Assembly: GCA_016178625.1 (NCBI GenBank)
Contig: JACOSX010000158.1
Span: 1-42,382 of the forward strand
DNA: 42,382 nt
DNA from: Ignavibacteria bacterium
GTDB lineage: Bacteria; Bacteroidota; Ignavibacteria; UBA10030; SZUA-254
Direction: 5' to 3'
The position numbers and the translations under genes were made by a program. Position 1 is the stretch's first letter. Every line of letters begins with the position of its first letter. Positions 1 to 6,346 of the stretch are shown one piece after another. The notes under the pieces were generated by a model, which worked only from the letters and a program-made list of their open reading frames with translations, did not search any database and was not told the DNA's origin.

Positions 1-353
1 TTATGTCCCTGCCAGCCTCCTCTCTGAATAGAAGACTTGACTTCGATGCCTTTTTCACCTTTCAGAATAAGATTGGAAGAATAGAAGCCCTTAGGTAACA
101 AATCTGGATAGCCACCCACCTTAAGATTCGCAACGAGAGAGTGGGACGCCCTGGCAATATTCTTTACGAGAAATTCGGATAGTATTCCTGAGAGTGAATT
201 TCCAAGCAGCAACTCTTCGAGCGGTCGGAAGCCGCTCGTCGTTAGAAAATTGTTAACGCCATTGAATAGCCGATATGTCTCAGAGACAGCCGTTGTCACC
301 TCGTTGACTTTGACATTGATATACTTTGGATCAAGCTGAGTTGGTCGTTCCAT
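1..353 (-). CDS. PD-(D/E)XK nuclease-like protein, 3' end cut by window
   Basis: An open frame runs on the minus strand from an ATG at 353 to the window edge, about 117 codons with no stop. The N-terminal half looks helical. The visible end holds a PD dipeptide (in GGYPDLLP), 19 residues, then EVK (in GIEVKSS), followed by a Gly/Trp-rich stretch (QRGGWQGH). The PD-X19-E-X-K arrangement is the core signature of the PD-(D/E)XK nuclease fold, which many type II restriction enzymes use, so a restriction-type endonuclease is the best guess. The assignment rests on this motif only. The gene starts about 95 bp after an attC-like palindrome (449-570), and no methyltransferase is visible because the gene leaves the window. 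Confidence 0.6.
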   Translation of the reverse strand, partial: MERPTQLDPKYINVKVNEVTTAVSETYRLFNGVNNFLTTSGFRPLEELLLGNSLSGILSEFLVKNIARASHSLVANLKVGGYPDLLPKGFYSSNLILKGEKGIEVKSSIQRGGWQGH

Positions 354-448
354 ATTGTCCTATGTGTGGTTTGTGATTCTGGTCGCATAGTTCAGACTCC
401 AAGTTACGATTACACCACGTGTGAATCAAATCCGCGTGCCGCCATTTT

Positions 449-570
449 CACATAACGTCTGGCGGCAACACGCAGCGGTTTTTCACACTCGGATAGACTA
501 ATCCTCTGTGTGCAAAACCGCTGAGCTTCATAGTCTTAACCGAGCGCGTCGTGTTGCCGTCTGTTATGCA
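449..570 (-). repeat. attC-like imperfect palindrome (candidate cassette recombination site)
   Basis: A nested inverted repeat of about 120 bp. The outer arms are CATAAC (450-455) and GTTATG. The next arms are CGGCAACACG and CGTGTTGCCG, a perfect 10-bp stem. Inner arms are CAGCGGTTTT (473-482) and AAAACCGCTG (514-523). The spacers between outer and second arms are unequal (six versus three bases), as in the asymmetric stems of integron attC sites. On the minus strand the conserved AAC and GTT triplets sit where the R'' and R' boxes should be, although the 7-mers (GCATAAC, GTTATGT) differ at one position from the RYYYAAC/GTTRRRY consensus. It lies between two minus-strand genes in the expected orientation. 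It could instead be a terminator or REP-like element. Confidence 0.5.
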
Positions 571-583
571 CCGCGCAGCATTA

Positions 584-1282
584 CTACGGGATCGTTTGTA
601 CTACGTTACCATTCGCATCCAGAAAACTAATTCTGGCGTTGCCGAGCGAATCGACCATGAGACGAAGGCGAGGCTTTCCTCGACGATCTGACAAATCAAC
701 CAGCGCCGCCTTGTTCGGGTCACGACCGACAAAAATACGTCGCGCCGCTAACTGGTCCGGTGGAACCTTTGCAAACAGCACACGGCTTAACGAGTCTCTG
801 GCTGGCCCTTCTGCCATCGTGTCCAGAATGCCATATACCGCAAGTGCCTCTGGACCCAGCATATCGGGGCGATCGGCGATTGTCAGTCCATGCCTACGTT
901 TGCCATTCTCCTCATCGTACTGGAGCGCTACGATCTGGTCGTCGTTGTATTGATCCATCGTAAGTGCGGCAGCCGCTGAAACATGTTCACCTTTTTTCTG
1001 TCCAGCGTAGACGAGGCCCCCAGCCTCGGTCCCTTCCTGATTCACAAACAATAGGCCAGCCAACTCGGAGCGCCGAGGGGGAAAGCTGCCTGCCAAGAGA
1101 ACCCGAACCTTCCCATCCTTGTCAACGACATTGATTTTTTCCACTGTGAGCTCTTTGAGTTGCATGCTCTCGCCCGATTGTTTGAATCCTGCGAGCAACA
1201 ACACAGCAATGAGTACAGTCGTTGCTGCGGCGTAATACTTTAAGAATCGAATTTGCCCTTGCATCGTTTGCAGATTATTCAT
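584..1282 (-). CDS. Conserved hypothetical protein with one N-terminal membrane anchor
   Basis: 232 residues. The ATG at 1282 is chosen because GGGGAG lies about seven bases upstream; the open frame extends 34 codons further without a better start. Residues about 13-32 are a hydrophobic helix (signal anchor), followed by a soluble domain that begins KELTVEKINVVDKDGKVRV. Repeated 'VxDxxGKxRxxL' strands recur near the C-terminus (LVDLSDRRGKPRLRLMV and ARISFLDANGN), suggesting a beta-rich repeat fold. I recall similar 'INVV..DG..R' hypotheticals in several phyla, without a known function. The gene lies alone between two attC-like palindromes and would be a typical single-gene cassette of about 0.8 kb. 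Confidence 0.75.
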   Translation of the reverse strand: MNNLQTMQGQIRFLKYYAAATTVLIAVLLLAGFKQSGESMQLKELTVEKINVVDKDGKVRVLLAGSFPPRRSELAGLLFVNQEGTEAGGLVYAGQKKGEHVSAAAALTMDQYNDDQIVALQYDEENGKRRHGLTIADRPDMLGPEALAVYGILDTMAEGPARDSLSRVLFAKVPPDQLAARRIFVGRDPNKAALVDLSDRRGKPRLRLMVDSLGNARISFLDANGNVVQTIP

Positions 1283-1361
1283 TGAACACTCCCCTTGGAA
1301 TAAGTGTGAATTTGGATTTGTTGTATCAAATACCAGCCAGCACGTTGCTTTGCTGCGCGGC

Positions 1362-1402
1362 GCATAACGTTGCGCGGGTTTCACCCTCCCAACGTTATAT
1401 GC
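1362..1402 (-). repeat. Second attC-like palindrome
   Basis: The arms ATAACGTTG (1364-1372) and CAACGTTAT (1390-1398) form a perfect 9-bp stem. After three unpaired bases on each side, GGGT and ACCC pair around a 3-base loop. The outer bases continue as GCATAAC on one side and GTTATATGC on the other. As in the element at 449-570, AAC and GTT triplets mark the ends and it separates two minus-strand genes. The flanking TGCTGCGCGG just outside it is inverted at 571-580, so the gene between the two elements has near-perfect 18-bp inverted ends. At about 41 bp it is short for an attC, and a terminator hairpin is the main alternative. Confidence 0.4.
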
Positions 1403-1414
1403 AGTTGCCCGTTA

Positions 1415-2572
1415 CTAGCGGCTCTCGACCACCGCTGGGAGAATGTACTGCGGGACATAAACTCGCTGTGAGACGAAAAGAGCCGGATCGTTATAATTAC
1501 CACCGTAAAAGGCCAATACTAAGTCGAGTTCTGGAATACCCATCACCATCTGACCGCCATTTCCGCCGGCGAAAAAAGCGCGAACGGTTCGTCCATTATA
1601 AGGATATTCAATCACCCACCAAAGATAACCGTACTTAAGTTTGCGAAGTTCGTATAAAGGCGAAGTGGCACGATGCGACCATTCTGACGTCAAGACTCTG
1701 CGTCCGTTCCAAGTGCCGCCATTGATGTGCAACTGACCGAGTTTCATGAAATCGCGTGGCAGGAATCGTACGCCGCCACCCATATAAACATCGCCCGTCG
1801 GTGTGAGAGGCATGAAGTACCGCTTGATTTGTAGCGGCTCGGCGATAAGGGTCTGCATCAGTTCCAGCAGAGACCGCCCGGAGGTATGTTTGAGAACGCC
1901 GCCTGCCAAATTAGGTTGGACACTGCAATAGACCGCCTTCTCACCCGGCTCGCGGATCATTTTCAATGCCATAGTGTATTTATAATAATCTGGCTCTCCG
2001 CTCTCATCGACCATATAGTCTTCCCTACCTGATGAGTTGGGGTCGCTATCATCACAGTCCAGTCCCGAAGACATGGTCAATAAGTGTTCAAGCGTAAGAG
2101 CTCGTTTGCGTGGCTCCAGATCAGGAGGAAACGTGCCACCATTCATCACCTGATAAACCGGGCTAGAGACTTTGAGTGGCACTCCCGCATTGATTGCTGC
2201 GCCTATCAACGTTGCTGTTAAACTTTTTGCTGCAGAGCGAGTGTCGTGCGGCTTCTCGCGGTTTTCGCCGTGAAAATACTCTTCCAAAACCAGCTTTCCA
2301 TGGCGTGCAATCAACACGCCGTGAATCTCGGGAGTACTTATAGAGTCTATAGGAGTATTGATGATCACCCGAATAAATTTTTCGATGCTATCGCGAGAGA
2401 TTCCCACATCTTCGAGCGAAGAGGTAGACCAGCCATCGTCGAATGCTGGTGGAGGCGCGTAAACATAGGGTACTGAAGGTCGGCCGCGCGGGTAAAAGTC
2501 ACTCACCTCATTAGGCGTCACGCGTCTGAAATCGAAAGTTCCGCCGCGGTTCGGAAAATAGATTGCCATCAT
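1415..2572 (-). CDS. Serine hydrolase (class C beta-lactamase/PBP-like), catalytic domain; probable 3' part of a split gene
   Basis: 385 residues with a penicillin-binding-protein/beta-lactamase fold. S113-A-A-K116 is the SxxK nucleophile motif, and Y215-C-S is in the position of the YxN/YxS motif. The family covers esterases, D-peptidases and class C beta-lactamases; the substrate cannot be told. The protein starts abruptly, with no signal peptide and within a conserved region (AIYFPNRGGTFDFRR). Reading the same frame upstream of the ATG gives EGKYDAERE before MMAIYFPN, which continues the domain. The preceding gene (2592-3194) supplies the signal anchor and N-terminal domain in another frame, so the two were probably one gene. 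The Shine-Dalgarno-like GGGAG is almost adjacent to the ATG, a poor spacing. Confidence 0.75.
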   Translation of the reverse strand: MMAIYFPNRGGTFDFRRVTPNEVSDFYPRGRPSVPYVYAPPPAFDDGWSTSSLEDVGISRDSIEKFIRVIINTPIDSISTPEIHGVLIARHGKLVLEEYFHGENREKPHDTRSAAKSLTATLIGAAINAGVPLKVSSPVYQVMNGGTFPPDLEPRKRALTLEHLLTMSSGLDCDDSDPNSSGREDYMVDESGEPDYYKYTMALKMIREPGEKAVYCSVQPNLAGGVLKHTSGRSLLELMQTLIAEPLQIKRYFMPLTPTGDVYMGGGVRFLPRDFMKLGQLHINGGTWNGRRVLTSEWSHRATSPLYELRKLKYGYLWWVIEYPYNGRTVRAFFAGGNGGQMVMGIPELDLVLAFYGGNYNDPALFVSQRVYVPQYILPAVVESR

Positions 2573-2591
2573 CTCCCGCTCAGCGTCATAC

Positions 2592-3194
2592 TTACCTTCG
2601 GTATTGCCCGAAACCGATGTTGCGTTCAGGGTTTTTCAGAAACGCACCGACTGAACCGTCGTCCCTTGCTCTGACCATCAGATATAATGTGAAAGTGTCA
2701 TCGTACGGTAACACATTTCCCCGCCATACGTCGTTTCCATATTTTGTAAGTACAACCGGGGAAGCATAATTAGTAGGCTGGATCCAGTGTCCGACAATTT
2801 TCGTCCGACGCGCCTCAAACTTTCCTTTGAAAGAATTCTCACTGTCCGGCAACTCGAAAGTAATTGCATCCCCATCCAACTTTGCCTGTACAATCTTCCC
2901 CGCGATCTCAGCCCACCACCCGCTGCTGCTCTCTTTGATGAGCAAAATCCCGCGAATATCTGGACCGAAGCGACGTTTTGCCTCCCACAGCCCGACAAGT
3001 TCGCGCGCTGAGTTTGGCATAAGTGCATCGACACGAAGGGTGGTAAATCTACTCGATGACTCAAAGCGACCATCCTCATTCTGTGCTAATGAATAGACTA
3101 ATGAAGCGATCGCAGCAAACAAAATCCCTAGAAAAAGAAACGTTTTTATTCCTCTGGTGAAAGCAGAAAGCAATAGCGCGTAAGAGAAGTTCAT
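2592..3194 (-). CDS. N-terminal domain of the split serine hydrolase (possible pseudogene part)
   Basis: 200 residues. Residues about 15-37 are hydrophobic (TFLFLGILFAAIASLVY), a signal anchor. The remainder (ELVGLWEAKRRFGPDIRGIL, FKGKFEARRTKIVGHWIQP, VGAFLKNPERNIGF) matches what I recall as the domain preceding the SxxK hydrolase domain in a family of secreted serine hydrolases. The frame ends TAA shortly after NPERNIGF, where relatives as I remember them continue for about 40 residues into the 'YDAER..LAIYFPGRGGTFDFRR' segment found in the next gene. The simplest reading is an internal deletion with frame change. Whether the two polypeptides still work together is unknown. Confidence 0.6.
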   Translation of the reverse strand: MNFSYALLLSAFTRGIKTFLFLGILFAAIASLVYSLAQNEDGRFESSSRFTTLRVDALMPNSARELVGLWEAKRRFGPDIRGILLIKESSSGWWAEIAGKIVQAKLDGDAITFELPDSENSFKGKFEARRTKIVGHWIQPTNYASPVVLTKYGNDVWRGNVLPYDDTFTLYLMVRARDDGSVGAFLKNPERNIGFGQYRR

Positions 3195-3370
3195 GTGAAT
3201 ATCCTCGAAAGATGGCTGTTGAGATTATCTACATTAGACTGACGCGGTGACCAAAATGTTTACATAGGGTCCAAGGTAGATGTCAACGGGGAATTGCATA
3301 TAACTATGTAATAACGAATTTCGTCTTTGCATACCAAATTGAGTGGAGAGACGACCACCATTGTACGCTT

Positions 3371-4591
3371 CTACTTCTCCCCATGTTTCCGCGCTTTATA
3401 TTCCACCTCGGGCTTAATCAACTCTGTGTACGGTCCATCCCAGCTTTTCAAGAAGATCGTTCGGAGGATTCCTGCTATCCTTGAGTTCTTCACAACCAAG
3501 CCAAGGTTGCGAGTATTATAAAAGTAACTCTTCTCCCAATTGCTCGTGCCGAGCCAGCACATTGCGCTATCGATGACAAGGTATTTGCAGTGCTCGACTC
3601 TTGCGAAGGGGATGTAACCACCAGACCATTCTGGTATCTCGCTGAATTTGATTTCGACGTTTGGAATGAGCGCCAGGCTCTTGAGATGTTCGATCGTCGG
3701 ATGTTCCTTCGACCAATCGGAGACGATCATCTTCACGTTTACTCCCCTCACTGCAGCTCGCCGCAGCGCGTTATCAAGCACGCCGTAAAAACTTTTGTCT
3801 CGCCCGACCGGCGAGTATGTAAGAACCTGGCAGAACACATCGCTCTTCGCGCCGTCGATAAGATAGATGATATTCTTCTCATCCCAAAGGACAGTATCGG
3901 GTATCAGTCCCCGCGGGCTACAGGTTGGAGAAAAAATGAGCGTGTCATTGTTCGGTTCGATCACTCGGAACGGTGTGCGATAGCGAATGCTTTCCAATGC
4001 ACTATCGATGAGCTTCGGATCATTCTTCTCGGCAAGCTGCCAATCCAGATCGAAGAGATCCCGGCAGGGAACCGCCGCGTCGGCATTCTTGAAGCGGATG
4101 CCGAGCTCGTGGATATGTTTCAGCGCGCGCCAATCGAAGTTCTGACTCCCGATGAACACCTGCTCTGTATCTACGATGAAGTATTTTGCATGTTGCACGC
4201 CGCCCGCTAACTTCCCGAAGTCGATGACGCGGGTCGAAATATTCTTCTGCTTGCCGAGCAAGTCGATCGTTTCCGGATAGGTCTTGTACATTCGGGCATC
4301 GGTGATAACTCGGACTTTAACTCCGCGCTCAGCCGCTTTCATGATGGCTTTGATGATGTCGTCGAGTGGCTCGCTCGCTTGATTGGAGATGTAGAACTCT
4401 TCTATATCAAGTGTCCTCTTTGCCTCGTTAATCATGTCAAGCCATACGTCATGCGTGTTACGAATATCCGGATTGTCCAGCGTCGTTTCTATGGGGATAC
4501 TCTCAACGATTTCGAAATCAGGATATCCAGCGATTTGACCAAAGGATAAGCTTGTACTTGCGCAGAAGAGGATAAATAAAAGTTTTTTCAT
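3371..4591 (-). CDS. Secreted phospholipase D family protein, PLD3/PLD4-like
   Basis: 406 residues with an N-terminal signal peptide (MKKLLFILFCASTSLSFG). Two HxKx4D motifs give the two halves of one PLD active site: H134-A-K136...D141 and H334-C-K336...D341, each followed by a GSxN/GTSN turn (IGSQNFDWRAL and LGTSNWEKSYF). The IFLKSWDGPYTE segment after the second motif closely resembles the 'IFLRDWDSPY' segment I recall in animal PLD3/PLD4, and 'NFDWRALKHIHELGI' resembles their first motif. PLD3/PLD4 are known as 5' exonucleases of single-stranded nucleic acid. A phosphodiesterase acting outside the cytoplasm on nucleic acid or lipid is inferred; the substrate is not decidable here. It is transcribed in the same direction as the neighbouring propeller lipoprotein, 40 bp apart. 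Confidence 0.85.
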   Translation of the reverse strand: MKKLLFILFCASTSLSFGQIAGYPDFEIVESIPIETTLDNPDIRNTHDVWLDMINEAKRTLDIEEFYISNQASEPLDDIIKAIMKAAERGVKVRVITDARMYKTYPETIDLLGKQKNISTRVIDFGKLAGGVQHAKYFIVDTEQVFIGSQNFDWRALKHIHELGIRFKNADAAVPCRDLFDLDWQLAEKNDPKLIDSALESIRYRTPFRVIEPNNDTLIFSPTCSPRGLIPDTVLWDEKNIIYLIDGAKSDVFCQVLTYSPVGRDKSFYGVLDNALRRAAVRGVNVKMIVSDWSKEHPTIEHLKSLALIPNVEIKFSEIPEWSGGYIPFARVEHCKYLVIDSAMCWLGTSNWEKSYFYNTRNLGLVVKNSRIAGILRTIFLKSWDGPYTELIKPEVEYKARKHGEK

Positions 4592-4631
4592 GGAAGATCA
4601 ATTCGCAAATGTCTTGGAGGGAAATGTTCGA

Positions 4632-5639
4632 TTAGTGCAACCTGAGCGTTGTATACTTGCTTCTATAGACACCGTCTTCTGTCCCAGCAAATAAGAATCC
4701 ACCGGAGTTGAATTTCAGTGTATAGATTCGTTGAGCAGTGAAACCGGAATCAAGCTTTGTCCAATTGTGAGCCAGATCGGTCGAGACGAATGGTCCTCTG
4801 GCCGTTCCGGCAAAAACTATTCCGTGTGAATTGACTGCTATTGCAGTCACGCCCACGTTTCGCAGCCTGTAACTCGATGGTTGCCACGTTGTTCCGTGAT
4901 CTGTTGAGCGGAAGATACCGGAGTGAGCTGTACCGGCGAGAAGGTCTTTATTAGGCAAGATCGCAAGGTCATTCACTGTCGGCTCCTGTAGTCCAACATT
5001 GATTTGCTCTATGGTGTTCGTGGTTTCCGTGAAGCGGAAAACGCCCGCATTGGATGTTCCGATAAAGAGGGTGTTTGATGTATCCTCGATGCAGACCGTG
5101 ATGCTGGCCCTGATGGAACGTGTGCGCATCCACGTCTCACCACTATCCGACGATTCATAGAATTGACCCTGAACAGAACCGGCAATAAGTTTTCCCGTTT
5201 GACCGAGAATCAGAACTGCAATGGATGAATCCGAAAGTCCATTATTCACCGTATGCCAGGTGTTTCCTTCGTCTGTGGAACGGACGACGCCTGCACCATC
5301 ACTGGCGACAAGAGTGTTCTTGATCTCCTTGACCACGATGGATTTCACGGAACCCCTCATGCGTACGAGTGGATTCCCGGACCAGTCTGCTCCGTAAACT
5401 TCGCCGGAGCTTGTTCCAGCATATACATAGCCAAGGAGGGAATTCGTGCCGAGAGAATAGATTGACGTTTGTCGCAGTCCTTCTATCTGCACCCACTCAA
5501 AGTGTGGTGCAAACGCTTCCGACTGCATTTCAGGGAGTGGTGATGGAGGTGGATTGATAATCTCTCTGCAAGCGGAAGAAAAAAAACTACAACTGACACA
5601 GAAAATCAGAAGAAATAATACGTGATGCAAATCTCGCAT
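4632..5639 (-). CDS. Putative lipoprotein with BNR/Asp-box beta-propeller repeats
   Basis: 335 residues. The N-terminus is a lipoprotein-type signal (LFLLIFCVSCSFFSSAC, Cys about position 24, with an earlier candidate Cys at about 17). The mature part holds repeated Asp-box (SxDxGxTW) turns: STDEGNTW, SSDSGETW, STDHGTTW and a degenerate STDLAHNW, plus interleaved 'LFAGTxxGVxRS' strands. This is the pattern of sialidase/VPS10-like beta-propellers. No catalytic sialidase residues are evident, so a binding or structural role is more likely. It lies 40 bp upstream of the PLD-family gene on the same strand and the two may be co-transcribed. Confidence 0.8.
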   Translation of the reverse strand: MRDLHHVLFLLIFCVSCSFFSSACREIINPPPSPLPEMQSEAFAPHFEWVQIEGLRQTSIYSLGTNSLLGYVYAGTSSGEVYGADWSGNPLVRMRGSVKSIVVKEIKNTLVASDGAGVVRSTDEGNTWHTVNNGLSDSSIAVLILGQTGKLIAGSVQGQFYESSDSGETWMRTRSIRASITVCIEDTSNTLFIGTSNAGVFRFTETTNTIEQINVGLQEPTVNDLAILPNKDLLAGTAHSGIFRSTDHGTTWQPSSYRLRNVGVTAIAVNSHGIVFAGTARGPFVSTDLAHNWTKLDSGFTAQRIYTLKFNSGGFLFAGTEDGVYRSKYTTLRLH

Positions 5640-5891
5640 AGGTATTCGATCCTGTTGCCACTGGTGTATTGCATCGTTGCGTTTCAGAAAAGATAGAAAT
5701 TCTTTTTCCTGAATTCAAGTCGGTAGTTTGGAAATAGACGGCAGAACAGGTACATTACTTATGATCTGTCAGATGAATGGACGTTCCCCAGAGCATACCT
5801 CCCTCGAAGTATCTCCATTCTCCTCACCGATCTTGTGCGAATCTACTCGAAGATTCTACCGATGTCTGTCTGAAACACAATGGAGCTAAAC

Positions 5892-6317
5892 ATGGAAACG
5901 TCATATAACGAAACAGATCTTTCAGGCATGTTCTTGCCAGTAGGGGATATGCTGCAAGTGAGAAAGATCAGCATGATCGCAAACGGAACTATTGTCGGCG
6001 AGCAGCCTCTCACAGAAGAGGATTGGATCTTTCCTCTCCATTTTCCTGATGACCCCATCTTTCCCGGGAGTTTGATGATTGAAGGCGCGGGTCAGTTGAT
6101 TGCAATTTGGGGCTGGCATCAGGGTCTGCGCGGCAAGCCAAGATTGGTGAAGGTTTCTGCTGAATTCAAGAGTCCTGTCACTGCAGCCGATAAACTCATT
6201 ACCTACACAGGCACCATGACGAAGAGACAAAACATCTGCATCGGCAGCGTTGAAATTTCTGTTGGTGATCGCCCCATCGGTACGGTTACCGGCTCACTGA
6301 TTGTTCTTCAAGGGTAA
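5892..6317 (+). CDS. FabA/FabZ-family hotdog protein (3-hydroxyacyl-[ACP] dehydratase-like)
   Basis: 141 residues. The ATG at 5892 is preferred over an in-frame ATG at 5880 because GGAG (5882-5885) sits six bases before it. The motif PLH50FPDDPIFPGSLMIE64GAGQ matches the FabA/FabZ active-site region, with the catalytic His and the acidic partner Glu on the central helix. FabZ enzymes dehydrate 3-hydroxyacyl-ACP in fatty acid synthesis. Here the gene stands alone as the only plus-strand gene among minus-strand neighbours, with no fab cluster, so it may instead serve a lipid or polyketide side pathway. Length and fold fit the family; the acyl substrate is inferred only. Confidence 0.8.
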   Translation: METSYNETDLSGMFLPVGDMLQVRKISMIANGTIVGEQPLTEEDWIFPLHFPDDPIFPGSLMIEGAGQLIAIWGWHQGLRGKPRLVKVSAEFKSPVTAADKLITYTGTMTKRQNICIGSVEISVGDRPIGTVTGSLIVLQG

Positions 6318-6326
6318 CGAGCTGCT

Positions 6327-6344
6327 TGATGGTTCTCACCATCA
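6327..6344. terminator. Short hairpin between convergent genes
   Basis: TGATGGT and ACCATCA form a 7-bp stem around TCTC, exactly between the convergent ends of the hotdog gene (stop about 6317) and the large propeller gene (stop at 6347). The position suits a bidirectional terminator, but no clear T-run follows on either strand, so support is weak. Confidence 0.3.
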
Positions 6345-6346
6345 GC

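Noticed and set aside
3590-4210. 206-codon plus-strand open frame inside the PLD-family gene
   Set aside because: It is antisense to a gene with clear HKD motifs, has no recognisable domain or signal, and looks like a frame shadow.
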